Below are positions 23,177 through 34,942 of a stretch of 64,000 bases of DNA, one piece after another. A model generated the notes under the pieces. The model was not told the origin of the DNA. It searched no databases and saw only the letters and a program-made list of their open reading frames with translations. The translations under genes and the position numbers were made by a program. Source of the stretch: Drechslerella dactyloides (Eukaryota > Ascomycota > Orbiliomycetes > Orbiliales > Orbiliaceae); NCBI GenBank assembly GCA_020064725.1, contig JAGTWJ010000002.1, positions 3,720,001-3,784,000 of the forward strand, read 5' to 3'. The number at the start of each line of letters is the position of its first letter. Within the stretch, counting starts at the first letter, position 1.

Positions 23177-24608
23177 ATGCCACCCACGACGACTACTGCG
23201 ACGACCAAGGTCTGGCTGGTCACCTCTGCCACCTCGCCGCTGGGCTTCTCGATCGCTCGACAGGCCCTCCGCGGTGGCGACAGCGTCGTCGCCTGCTGCT
23301 CCCCGCAAGAGTTCGCCGCCTGGAAGCTCGCAAACTCGTCCGCTTCGGCCTCTGGAAATGCAACACCGGACAACGCGGGCACGCCCGTGAAGGGGAAGCC
23401 ACCGGTCAAGGGGAATCCGAAACTCGATCCCGAGGAGATAGATTCGCTGGATGTCAATATTCTGAGTCGTCTGGGCGGCTCCTCCTGTCTGGTGGTGCCG
23501 CTGAATACAAAGTACGTCCTGCAGGATGGTGTCGTGTATATGCTATGTGCAATTATACGTACGGATGCTGACTAGGTTATTGATTGTAGAGCTCTGCCAT
23601 CCTGTCAGGCGGCTCTCGCGCACGCCATCTCGACCTTCGGGCGTGTCGACATTCTCATAAGCTGCACAAGCCACAGTGCGTATTCTCCTTCATCTTGCTA
23701 CAAACACGACAATCAGCCCACGTAACTAACCGCCTACACATGGAACAGCCTTCTACGGCTCCCTCGAAGAATGCACGGAATGGGCCGTCCGCGAACAGCT
23801 GGACGTCAACTACTTTGGCACCATCAACATCGTGAAGACGGTCGTCCGGGACATGCGTGAACGCGGCACCGGCGGCCACATCCTCTGCGTCACAAGCCTG
23901 GCCGCACAAACCGGCACGCCAGGCCTCTCGCTGCTGACTGCCGCGCACCACGCCGTCGAAGGCTTCATGGAGGGCATGGCGTTCGAAATCGCGCCGTTCA
24001 ATATCCGCGTGACGAACGTGGAGCCCTCGCTCATGACGTACCTGCTCACGAATCCCGTGCATTTACCACCCGCTGCACCGTTGACGGATGGCGACGAGAT
24101 GGACGAAGACGAGTCCGTTGTTGGCGATGAGGACTACGACGACGATGAAGATCGCACGACACCCCGGATGGGCGCAAAGAATATCCGCAACATGCTGGAG
24201 GCCGTGACGGTTCAACACGGCGCGGACGAATACGACGTCGGCAGCTCCATGTTTGACGATGGTGCGGCGACCCCGAAGGCCAACGACGGCGCCGCAATCA
24301 TGCCCCGTATTTTGAAATATCCAAATATCAGCGCTGCTGCCCAGCTGGAGCTGGTGGCCGAGACCACAAAGGTGATTATGGCGGTGGCCGGGAAAGCCAA
24401 CCCGCCGGCGAGAATCGTCATCGGCGGGGAGGAGAGCGGGGAGGACGGCGAAGGGGGCGTGCAGAGCGTGAAGGAGCGGATGAAGGCAGTGAGTGAGGAG
24501 CTGGAGGAGTTCTTGGAATGCGCGTTGAGTGTCGATGTGTCGAACGCTGTCGAGGATGCGTCGGTGGATGAAGGGGTGGACGAGGCGAAGCCAGCTCAGC
24601 CTGCTTAA
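23177..24608 (+). CDS. Degenerate short-chain dehydrogenase/reductase-like protein
   Basis: Three exons: 23177-23511, 23590-23675 and 23749-24608 (426 aa). The Rossmann fold is visible: KVWLVTSATSPLGFSIARQA at the N-terminus, FGRVDILISCTSH, QLDVNYFGTINIVK, HILCVTSLAAQTGTPG and VEGFMEGMAFEIAPFNIRVT. Key residues are missing. The glycine-rich TGxxxGxG turn is TSATSPLG. The NAG-type strand end is SCTSH. The YxxxK catalytic pair is replaced by T204xxxH208 (LLTAAHHAVEGF). A spacer at about residues 55-100 and a long acidic C-terminal extension (DEMDEDESVVGDEDYDDDED and beyond) add to the normal 250-aa core. I infer a non-catalytic SDR or one with altered chemistry. Substrate unknown. Confidence 0.8.
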
Positions 24609-24899
24609 TATGATCACGAATGGGTCCATATCGAGAAAAAAAGGTTGAATGCGTTGTGATTCACATTTGATACATGTCATTTTTATTCTTTTTATCACAA
24701 AGCGTAGCGGCTGATGGACATGCGTTACCCATTAGCTCGCCTGGCTGCTTTCATATGCATGTTCGATTTTTTGGCATTTTCAGGAAATATAAATCATCTC
24801 TGTTTTCTAGCCCATCTTCACGTCTCCCGACGTATTTGTGCTGGCTACTGAGCCAAGTAGGCACACTATTCTCCACCGCCGTATCAGCAAGCCAGGCGC

Positions 24900-26733
24900 T
24901 TACTTGCGCTGGCCGTAAGCTTTGGTTGCATAATCCCCCTTGTGGACAATGAGGTCATGTGGTTGGTAGTCGTGGCGGCCAGAGAGGTAGCTGTCGATGA
25001 TTTTGATGATGCCCTCCGCGTATCGCTGATACGAAATTAGCGTGTGACAGAGAATTTGGGAAATGGCGATCACCGCTCACCTTCTGGGCATCCAGGGACG
25101 TTCCGGACATATGTGGGACTGTTGAAGGTATCCTGTTAGCTGCGGCTCGACACCGGATAAGTATCGGTATAAAACATACCCATGGCATTGCCGCCGCCGA
25201 AGGGGTTCTCGGCATATCTCAACGGGTGATCCTCAGGTGCTGGTTGCGGGAACTAGGGTACCAGAGAGTTAGCTATCACCTGGTCGATGTATAGAGTCTT
25301 GCCAGCGCTTCAGCTTACCCAGACGTCGCCACCGTAACCTCTGAGGTGACCCGACTTGACGGCCTCTGCAACATCTTCCTTGACGACGATGGCGCCGCGA
25401 GCAGTGTTGACTAGCCACGACCCAGGCTTCATCTTGGAGATCAATTCCTTATTGAACAGTCCAAAGGTAGACTCGTGCAGGGGACAGCTGTACCATAGAA
25501 GTTAGCTTTCCATCTCAATCTATACTGTGTGGTCACATGTTTTGCCTACTTGATCGTAACGACGTCGCACTCCTTAACCATCTTCTCGAGGCTATCGACG
25601 CGACGGCAGCCAATCTCCTTCTCGAGCTCCGGTTTCAGGGGCTGGTAGTCAAAGTAGAGCAGCTCCTTGCAGTCGAACGGCTTCAATCGGCGAAGGACAC
25701 GTTCTCCGATTCTGCCCACGCCGACGGTTCCGACAACCTTGTTCTCGAGGTCGTATTCCTGCTTCGCGACTGCTGCGACGTCCCAGTCGCCGGCCTTGAT
25801 CTGCTCGTGGGCGGGAACAAAGTTCCTGACCAAGATCAAGATGGTCATGACGACATCTAAACGTTCCCGTTAGCCTTCCTGTTGAATTTATAGCTGATTG
25901 TGAAGATTGATCTTAATCAGCCTTACGTTCTGCGACGCTGACGACGTTAGATCCGGTGACTTCAGCGACAGTGATTCCGCCATTGGTCTTATTTGCAGCG
26001 TTGAGGTCCACATGGTCGGATCCTATTCATGCCGCTGTATTAGTTTACAGAGATATCGAACATCGGTCGATATTAATACTGGTACGTACCGATTCCTGCG
26101 GTAACGGCAAGCTTCAATTTCTTCGCCTTTGCTAGTCTCTCGGCGGTCAGGTAACCTGGAGTAGCTATGGTTAGTAACTCCCATAATAGCATACATACTC
26201 TTAATGTCGCTTACCCGGATGGAATGGGGTGGTGACGATGATTTCGGCGTCGACGAGTTCCTGGTCGAACTTTGAGTTCTCGCCCTCCTTGTCGGACGTG
26301 GTGACGAGAGTGTGGCCGCGCGATTCAAGCTATTTCACGTTTCCCAGGCCAATTGTCAGCCTAAATGTATACAGTCATTTACTCGATTATGTGTGGAAGT
26401 TGTGCGTTTAGCATACCCATTTCCGTAGACCTAGCTCGTTCTCCGTTGTCCCAAGCAGCTCCGGGACGTCCTTCGCGTGTCTACCGCCCTATACTCGTAG
26501 CAAACATTAGCCACAGAGCTTCATATTGATCAATTGATATAATGATACAGGCCAATTGGCCGCGTTTGGACACTCACATCGTACAGCACAGCGAGGACTT
26601 TGACGCGAGGCTGAGGGGTCGTCGACAGCAGCCTGCTCTGGAACGGCTGTCGAAGCGCTGGCCGAGGGGCGCGAGCCTGGAAAGCCGACCTGGCGAAACC
26701 CCGCGCGAAAGAAGCAGCCGCTCGTGTTGCCAT
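24900..26733 (-). CDS. FDH1: NAD-dependent formate dehydrogenase, probably mitochondrial
   Basis: Ten exons: 26733-26578, 26488-26417, 26329-26215, 26155-26090, 26022-25927, 25856-25550, 25487-25319, 25252-25180, 25118-25081 and 25025-24900 (405 aa). The enzyme oxidises formate to CO2 with NAD+. An Arg/Ala-rich presequence (MATRAAASFARGFARSAFQA, later RLLSTTPQ) points to mitochondria. Family motifs follow: VKVLAVLYD, TTPFHPG, AGIGSDHVDL, GGITVAEVTGSNVVSVAEH, the dinucleotide turn VGVGRIGERVLRRL with Asp in LLYFDYQ (NAD preference), VTINCPLHE, NTARGAIVV, GYGGDVWFPQPAPEDHP and the catalytic His in PHMSGTSLDAQ. The C-terminus is complete (HDLIVHKGDYATKAYGQRK). Ten exons is many for an ascomycete FDH. 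All phases fit. Confidence 0.96.
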
Positions 26734-28835
26734 TGTGATCTTGCTCGCTTGCTAACTAGTGTGGGTAGAATCAAAGAGGACGGAGATGCAGAGTTTCTCA
26801 GTCGACAGGCGGACGTCGGTGGTAAGTATGTATACGCATCAACGAGAGCCGGCGCGAGCCATTGGTGGTTACTTGGCTTATATACTTGGTACCTAGCTAG
26901 CCTGGCCTTGTCATGTCTACGTGCAGATATTATCCCGCCCTTGGTCCACCACGCTGCTGACGCGGGGTCCTCCCAGGTCCTGCCAACTGCTAGTCTGGCC
27001 TGAATCAATCTCTTCGCATCGATGTCCGAATCGATTCGATAACCGCTGGCTCGATTCCGGCTGATTGCAAGCTGCAGCTGTGCTGTGGGAGATGGCCCGC
27101 GGACGGCTTCGACCGGCCGGAAGGCGAAGGCTGCGAGGGTGGTCAAACCAGTCTGCAGCTGTTGCATCCTCAATCGATCTCAATCAAGTGCGAATAGTAT
27201 ACGGAACTCTGCGGCTGTGCTTCACGATCGATGCGGATTAATTGGTCCGTCGACGTTGACGTCCAAATCCACATGAACTCGCACGAGCTCATCCCATGTC
27301 GCACAAACGTCAATTCATCACCCGCAATTTCCTGATGTGAATCTGCGGTATGTAGCATCACGGTCGCGGTTGTAAGCGGAAGAACGAACCGCGTGTGCGA
27401 CACCGCAAGATGGAGCTTCCTGGGCGAAGCTTGGCACCTCGATTTCCATTTGCTGAATCCCGTCCATCCGGCAGCCACCAATGCATTGCATGCAGCTCGA
27501 AGCTCCCTCACGCTGGCGAAAATGCGGGGTAGACTGGCATGGCAGGGCCACTCTTACGTTTCCTGTTATCAGTCGGTTAGCGTCCGTCGGAATTGCCAGC
27601 TTCGGGCTAGGGACCGGCGAGTTCTCGGAACGGTACAATTGGCCAATTGGCTCCTCGTAAGACGGCGAATGCACACATTTTATATCAGAATAACCTGAGC
27701 TCGAGCATGGCCACTCAATTGGAAGTATCAAATCGATGTCAAAGGCAGAGTCGAGAATAGATAGGCTATAGTAGGTAGCTGGCGACAAAGCATATCAGGT
27801 CTTTGATATAGTCGGGCGACCGAGTGCACGTGCATGCGCCTGCGCATGCATTCCTCGTGTCGGCCTGACCTGCTATCATGATCGGTCAATGTCTGATAGT
27901 ATACGTATACAAGGACACTGAAGCTTGACATATCTCAATTCGCCGACCATTCGATCCCGTATTCACAATCGTGCTGTATCCATTCTACATCTTGAGTAGA
28001 ACTTTGAACCCTGAACTCTGTATCGATTCGATCCCTAACATATCCGCGTGCCTGAGACATATGATACCTGAACCTCGACCGCTGCACTGGCATCTCCGCG
28101 GAATCCCAAGACACTCGACATCATTCCCACGTTATGTAATCGATCCAATCGCATTCGCTTCCGATCAGACTGCGTCGCATTGGCAGACTTCGGCGACCAT
28201 TCTCGGTTTGTTGAGAGCACAACACGCCGGCGCACCCGGCCCGCTTTAGTCTTCCTGTCAACCGAATCCAAAAGACGTGAAGCGGAAAATTAACGGCGCG
28301 AGGTATACCGGTAACGGCTTCGATTTTATATTCACAGAAGCCCGAGTGGCAATTGGCATGGGGGCCGAATTTTATCGGGGATCAGACGCCGACTCGGTCG
28401 TAAATCGAGCTAACGGTATGAAATACCCTGAGAACAACAGCCAGCATGCATGCGTGCATCATAAGATATTATCTAAAATAATTATGCAAGACAAGATCAC
28501 GATACCTTCCGATCTAGCTTAACATATAGGTACTTATTATCTAGCTTTTTAAGCACTGTACCCAGATCATACAAATCATGATATCAAACTGTCGGCTTGA
28601 TTGATACCTTTTGCTTCCAAAGATGAGTTGCAACGTTGTGCAGCAAAATCTACCACAACCGCAACCCGTCGACGCCAAGAAGCTGAACCTCGCGACTGCA
28701 AACAATCTCGACGTATGGCCGACGGTTCCAACCGATACCTGCGAACCGTCCGGAGATTGAAGTGGAACTGACCCGTGCGTTTGGTACTACACAGCACGGC
28801 AGTATAGATGGGACCGTAAACGCACCACAGGAATC
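26734..28835. other. Gene-free stretch between FDH and the release-factor-like gene
   Basis: About 2.1 kb between divergent genes. Several open frames of 60-150 codons exist, but none resembles a known protein and the largest lacks an ATG start. It probably holds both promoters. An imperfect palindromic TGCGCCTGCGCATGCA lies near 27834-27850. Confidence 0.5.
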
Positions 28836-30027
28836 ATGATCGCGGGCACGAGTCTCCTCAGGGCCGGCACAGTCCCCGGCACTCGCATCTTGCACCTTGC
28901 TCTGAGCTATCGTTGCAGTATCGGCTTCCAATCGCCTTGTCGGTATGCGTTTGTATACCGCACGTTGAGCGCAACGACTATCGCGTGCAAGAAGCAGATG
29001 CCGCCGCGGCCGAAAGTCAACGAAGATGACATTGAAGAAAAGTTTTTGAAGGGAACGTATGTATTAAAATCTATCAGTCGATTCTGGAATGTCCGGCATC
29101 CTTTGCATATATATGTGACTGCTCATGGTGCTAACCGTCTTTTCAATACGTGATACTATGCGCATACAGTGGACCAGGTTGGTAGCCTCATTACTACTCA
29201 CGGCGGACATACATCGTGGTATCTATAAGCAAACGTTGGCTGATATCGAGCGCCTACGATCCTATAGGTGGCCAGAAGAGTATGTATAGCACCAGGCTAC
29301 GGTAGATCAACTTGTATGCCTCCTAGGATCCTATGAATATCAAAATTAACATCTACCTATCGGCAGTTGTACGTGAACTCTAGACCCTCGGTCCGAATCA
29401 GTCGACGTTTTCCCAACTACCACCATGTCTATTCTATAGTATCGAAATATTCCGCATACAACATGAATTAACCGTCATGTCTAGAATAAAACCTCCTCCG
29501 CCGTTCAGCTCCGCCATGTTCCAACCGGCATCGTCGTCAAATCCCAAGACACCCGCTCCCGCGAGCAGAACCGCAAGATCGCCCGCCAGCTTCTCGCATC
29601 CAAACTCGAAGATATTGAAAGGGGCGACCAGAGCCGGAACAACGTCCTCAAGCAAGTTGCAAACAAGAAGAAGGCGAGCAAAAGGAAGAAGAGCCTGCGC
29701 AAGTCCGTGCATCCCATCGAGCAGAGGAGGCCCAAAGACAAGCACGAAAATGATGTCTAACGAAACTTCTGGGTATAACCTAGGTATCGAAAGTTGGACG
29801 ATGCAAAGGCTGAAGCTGCGGGACAGCTAGCAGACGGGAGTAACGCGGTATCCAATATAGCCGGCGAATTGGGTGCGGGAGAAGAGTACGACGGAGACGA
29901 GTCCGAAGAAAATACGGATGAAGAGGACGCGGGCGATATCGCCACAGCGGAGGCAGAGAGTCAAAACCGGTCGCAGGACACCAAGGCGGGCTCCATTTCA
30001 ACGCCCCAGAAGCCGGAACCAAGATGA
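28836..30027 (+). CDS. Mitochondrial class I release-factor-like ribosome rescue protein (GGQ)
   Basis: Six exons: 28836-29056, 29170-29177 (8 nt), 29268-29279 (12 nt), 29367-29368 (2 nt), 29485-29702 and 29784-30027 (234 aa). These small GGQ proteins (yeast Rso55, human mtRF-R/C12orf65) hydrolyse peptidyl-tRNA on stalled mitochondrial ribosomes. An N-terminal 55-residue leader with Arg and hydroxylated residues fits mitochondrial import. Then come VNEDDIEEKFLKGTGPGGQK, INKTSSAVQLRHVPTGIVVK and QDTRSREQNRKIARQLLASK, nearly unmistakable. A Lys/Arg-rich KKASKRKKSLRKYRKL follows, and an acidic tail not usual in the family. GGQ is at residues 77-79. The reading frame through the motif requires the 8-, 12- and 2-nt exons, each with flanking splice signals, though donor GTTGGT after the 8-nt exon is weak. 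Confidence 0.88.
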
Positions 30028-30163
30028 TGCAATATACATCTACAGTGATTCACCGAGATCTCCCTCCCAGGACAAGTTTCTCAGCGGTCGCAGCCGCTTT
30101 CATTCAGAGTGGCGAAGTTTATATGAATATTCCGCGTGCATGTAACATTTGGCAAGCGCCGAC

Positions 30164-31665
30164 CTATCCAAGTGATACAAACGACGCGCCGTCTCCATGG
30201 TCGCCGTCGTCGTTTTTATTATTTCGCGCAGGCGGCGAGGAGATAGATGCGATCAGGCCCGCATTCGCAGCGGTATGTAGCGGATCTTTTGTCTTCTCAG
30301 CCTCCTTTGAGGCCTCCTTTGTCGCATGAGACTGCACGCTGGTGTAGCGTATGAGCGTCACGACGAGCACGGCGATAATTGCGATTGCAATCTTGTTCAA
30401 TTTGGTTAGCCCTGTGGTTCCAAGGGAAATAAGATGTACACCGGTACTTACCAAGCCTCTACGCGTCGTCGTCCACCTCAACGCTTCAATTTCGCTCTTC
30501 ATATCCCCGTTGAGCAGGATGGTGAGCTTGTAGTTCAGCTCCTGTATCTTGACTTCCATCGCCCGCTGCTCTTGACGGGTGGTAAGCTTGCGGTCGTTGA
30601 AGAGACTCGACACCTCGTCTTTCAGGTTCATGAGATCCTCGTTTAGCTTCTGCTCGAGCTGCTCGTAGTCATGCTGTATCTGCGCACGGTCCATCCGAGT
30701 CTTTTCGAGGGCCGTCCGTCTTGCATTTTCCGTCTCCGTCTTGAGTTCCGAACACGCGGCTTGGAAAAGATAGTTCTCCTAGTTATCCAATATATTTAGA
30801 TTAACATCGACTCTGACCATGACTGAGTGATGCGAAGGCTTACGTTTTCCGACATGGATTTTGTCATCATGGCATCCTTTGCTTTGTTCAGGTTGATTGC
30901 CAGCAGGCCCCGCACCGCCTTCATTGCTCCAACCGACTGGCCGTATGTAAAGCCCCCGGTCTCCAGCTGCTTGACCATTGCGTACGAGTCGAAGTTATGG
31001 TACAACTTTGCCAGCGTCGCACTCATTGCCAGTTCTCCAGGGCTCTTCTGCCGCGCAGTCCCCTCCGCTTTACTCCCCGGATTGCTGGATGGACTACCAC
31101 CTTTGTCGCCCTGGCCCTTTGGCATGTCCGATTGTGTGCCATCCTTCGTTTTGTCGACGGAGGTTATCGCGTCTAACGCAGATGTGTCGTTCAGCACTTC
31201 TGGTTTGAAATTTATGCCGATAGGTGTGGGCTGAGCTTGCGATTGCTCTGGAGTGGGAGACGACTTCGCATCCTTCGGACTACTGATGGGCTTCTCGTCA
31301 GGTTTCTTTGCCGGCGTCGGTGCAGCTGTTGGTACTGCCGCTGCCGCTGCCGTCGTCGTCGCCGCAGCAGCACCACCTGGCAGCACTTTCGTCTCGGGAG
31401 GGAGTGAAGTCGCGGATATGATACTGTCATCCCGTCTCGGCGAGGTTTCCTGCAGTGTACTCGCACCCCGTCTCTGCGACGCTACTGACCCGGAAACGCC
31501 CGTCGGTCTTGATATCGAGGCGAACGAGCACCGCTTCGCTCGTCGTGGGTAGTTGCCGACCTGCCGAGCGGCAGCATACTTGCAGCACGCCGCACTGCAG
31601 AGCGTTTGGCCGCGCGCCGTCGAGAAGAAGCTCGGATATAGGAACGTGAGGCGCGGGAGGGACAT
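30164..31665 (-). CDS. FMP32: Mitochondrial inner-membrane coiled-coil protein, DUF1640 (Fmp32/MCUR1 type)
   Basis: Three exons: 31665-30844, 30778-30452 and 30391-30164 (458 aa). The family (yeast Fmp32, human MCUR1/CCDC90) sits in the mitochondrial inner membrane and is linked to cytochrome oxidase assembly and the calcium uniporter. The N-terminus is a basic presequence (MSLPRLTFLYPSFFSTARGQ), followed by about 150 residues rich in Ala/Pro/Thr/Lys. The conserved head is YHNFDSYAMVKQLETGGFTY then QSVGAMKAVRGLLAINLNKA. Next comes a long coiled coil (about 275-380), then IEALRWTTTRRGL, and a terminal membrane span IAIAIIAVLVVTLIRYTS. The last intron (30392-30451, 60 nt) has branch GGCTAACC and keeps the frame if retained. 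An unusual acidic tail of about 50 aa follows the span. Confidence 0.9.
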
Positions 31666-32129
31666 CGAGACGACATGTATGTACGGTAGGATGGTATCCC
31701 AGCGGTGTTAGGCCAGCGATTGTGTCTGCTTTGAGGTTGCGGGGTGTCTGAGGATAGGAAGGTGGGCTGTCATGACATGACCTATCAGGCGTGGTGACAG
31801 CTCATTTGCAGCGCGGTCACCTGTTTGTGACTTGATTCCCCTTTCGTCATCGGCCGAGGCTGCCAGGAGCCCAACGCACTATTTACAACACCTACTACCT
31901 AGGCTGTTCGATGTCTGCGATTACAGGAAGCAAGAACTTCTGACGCCGTGTAAACGCCTTAGGTCATCTTATATCAACGTATCGATGCTATACAACACTA
32001 TGCTAAGGCGAGTGTAAATGCAGTGTCTATCTATGTATATACAGGGCGGTCAAATGACCGCGTGCTGGCTTCGCGAGACAATAGGGTGGTGTCATGATAC
32101 AATATCGTACAGTGAAGAAAATCGGATGC
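31666..32129. other. Intergenic region between DUF1640 gene and MTO1
   Basis: About 460 bp between two minus-strand genes. It holds the DUF1640 promoter and the MTO1 3' untranslated region. No gene seen. Confidence 0.5.
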
Positions 32130-34942
32130 TCAGACCGTCGCGTCGCTTGCTATCGATGATGGTGTCTCGGGCGCTGCCTCAATTATCATTGCTGACGGTC
32201 GTGTGGGACGTGACATATAGTCAAGCGTTCGCCGCCGTCGATTGGCGTATTTGAGCAACAGGAGGCAACCGGAAGGTGTCATCTGAAGCCCTTGTCAGTA
32301 TTTAAGAATGAAGACCTCGAAGCTTGCATATTGTTGAGACTTACGCCTTCTATTCTCCGAGCTTGGCCGATGGATTCTGGCCTTGTCGAAGCGAGGAGGG
32401 CCCTCTCCTCCGCGGAAAAGCCAACAACCCTAGCAGACGTCACTTTAGTATCTTGTGATTTAACTGAAAGAATCAAACCAGCGTACTCACCCGTCGTAAT
32501 CCATGTTTGGCGGCAACAGGAGATCTTCGTCTCGCTCAAATTGGCGGATATCTTCCATCTGTTGCTTGATGTATGGTGCATAGGTCCCTGATATGCCAGC
32601 TGTTAATATCGGCCGAGATGATGAGAGATAGCAGGAACTCTAACCTTCGATATCGATCCTCCGTCTTATCCTCTCGGGATATTTGCTAAGCTCTGGGAAT
32701 ATCGAAAGGAAAGAGTCTGTTGTCAAGTGATTCTTCCGGAGAAGATCGAAGGCGTTGTACTTGAAAGCATCGGTTGAGACTTCGATTCCCCGCTCAACCC
32801 ACTTTGGCGCACCTAGCGCTAATCCTTCCATCATAGACCTGACTCCATTGATCATCTCGACTTCGTTTTGGAAGTGTCTCCACCGCTCATCGCCGACAAC
32901 GCCAAACTGACGTCCTATCTCCGTCAGCCGCAAGTCCGCGTTGTCGGACCTCGCGGACATTCTAAACTCGGATCGAGCCGTGAACATCCGGTATGGCTCG
33001 GAAACACCCTTCGTAATGAGGTCGTCTATCATGACCCCGATGTAGCCGTCCGAGCGAAGGAGTGTCATTTGTGGCTTATTCTGGGAGGATAGTCCGGCAT
33101 TTGCACCGGCTATGATACCCTGGGAGGCGGCTTCTTCGTAGCCTGTTGTCCCGTTGATCTGTCCAGCTAAGAATAGACCCTTGATCGACTTTGTCTCCAG
33201 CGTGTTTCTTAGACTTCGAGGGTCTACATAATCGTACTCGACTCCATAGCCCGCTTGGGTCATCGTTACGTTCTCGAGCCCGGGGACCGTTCGCAGTAGG
33301 GCCTCCTGGACATCAGCTGGGACCGTCATGCTGATCCCATTTGGGTAGATGATGTGGTCATCGTAGCCTTCCGGCTCCAGCCATATTATGTGTCTCTCCT
33401 TCTTTGGAAACTTGATGATCTTGGATTCTAAGGAAGGACAGTAGCGCGGTCCCTTCACGGTCTCGCGAATGTGGATCGATTTGTCCAAGTTCGCTCGAAG
33501 GATCTCATGGCTTTCAGCCGTCGTGTAGGTTTGATGGCAGAGCAATTGTGTCTGAATGGCCTGACGTTAGCATGTGCGTATTGCCCCTTATCAATCGCCA
33601 TGTCACATTCAGGGTCCAGACCTCTTGTTCGATTTTTTTGTTGAGGTAGCTGAATGGCATGGGAGGGTCGTCGGCATGTTGTATCTCGAGGTTACTGTAG
33701 TCAATGGTGGTACCATCGAGCCTCGGCGGGGTCCCTGTCTTTAGGCGGCCCAGTTTAAAGCCTGCTTCGCGAAGCGAGTCACTGATGCCATAGGAAGCTG
33801 CTTCCCCCATGCGACCAGAAGGAAACACATCCAATCCTAGATAAACGGTTAGAGATGGCAGCGACCCCCAACTTCGATCTCATCTGGCGAAAATACCGAT
33901 ATGTATCTCTCCACTGAGAAAAGTACCAGTCGTTATTACTACGTGCTTAGTGTATACCTCTTCCCCGGACTCAAGCTTAATCCCTGTAACCTGGCCGTAA
34001 TGGCCCTCGCCATCCGGAAGGAAGCCTTCGGATTTGTCGATGATAATGTCCGCCACAGAGCCTTCCTTGGGGGTTAGGTTTGGGTATGCGGAAAGTTCCG
34101 CCTGCATGTGCTTCTTGTACAGCTTGCGATCAATCATTGCTCGCGGACCCTGCACGTGCGTTATTTTAAGTAAGCTCGATGCAATTGCAGTCGTCGAGAT
34201 TTAAAAGTTGACCGTTGGAACCGCTCCGGAAAACTGACCCAAACAGCAGGACCTTTCCTGCGATTCAGAATTCGGAACTGGCTGCCAGCCTTGTCTGGGG
34301 TAGGAGTGTTTCGCTTGTCAGCCATCGGCATTTGGGCTCGGATATGAGATCATTGGCATTTTTACATACCGACTATTCTCCCGCAGAGGCCATCCAGAGC
34401 ATCAATCTCTCGTATCATGATACCTTTTCCTATGCCCCCAAAACTGGGGTTGCAGGAACAGACTCCGATGCTAGACACCTTTTGGGTAATCAAGGCAGTC
34501 TTAGCACCAGCTGCTCAGGCAAGCATATCTAGTGAGCTTCTGCTAATCCCTATTTTGCAGTTTGGATGTCACAGTTCGCTCGCCTCATGGGCTTGCGCGC
34601 GAACATGTGAAATAGAGACCTACATCTTGCAGCGGCAGCAGAGGCTTCGCAGCCGGCATGACCGCCACCAACGACAACCACATCGTAGAAAACACCAGTG
34701 GCGCTTCACGAAAAGAAATTTGAAAGAAAAGATGTGTTAGCTCTTGCTTAATGCCGACGTGAAATGAGCAAGTCGACCGAGAATTCGGCCGTGGGAAAGA
34801 GCCATAATACAAGTACGGGCCTGACTTACCTGTTCTCTGAGGCTTCCGTAGCCAAATTGCGGCGAAAGGCAGGGGAACGCCGCCAGATGGGAATTCTCCT
34901 TAACGCCGGCGGTGGCCTGCACAGGCGTGGGACCAGCAACAT
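32130..34942 (-). CDS. MTO1: Mitochondrial tRNA U34 modification enzyme Mto1 (GidA/MnmG)
   Basis: Ten exons: 34942-34830, 34703-34624, 34510-34370, 34294-34239, 34149-33897, 33836-33622, 33560-32645, 32587-32491, 32429-32345 and 32282-32130 (702 aa). With Mss1, Mto1 installs the carboxymethylaminomethyl group on wobble uridine of mitochondrial tRNAs, using FAD. A strongly Arg-rich presequence (MLLVPRLCRPPPALRRIPIW) precedes FYDVVVVGGGHAGCEA (FAD GxGxxG, about 43-58). Then come IGVCSCNPSFGGIGKG, REIDALDGLCGRIVDKAG, KGPAVWGPRAMIDRKLYKKH, GRLKTGTPPRLDG, GPRYCPSLESK, IFLAGQINGTTGYEEAA-like LFLAGQINGTTGYEEAASQG and YDGVVGFSAEER. After MTPSGCLLLLKY the protein has a 30-residue tail (starting ANRRRRTLDYM) with no obvious counterpart. 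All exon phases agree. Confidence 0.95.

Noticed and set aside
27318..27788. 156-codon minus-strand open frame between FDH and the rescue-factor gene
   Set aside because: It begins at a TTG rather than an ATG, has no family resemblance, and overlaps a plus-strand frame of similar quality.
30412..30451. 40-nt intron in the DUF1640 gene ending at CCACAG
   Set aside because: It would bring a TAA into frame immediately. The 60-nt version ending at AACAAG keeps the frame and restores a normal membrane span.
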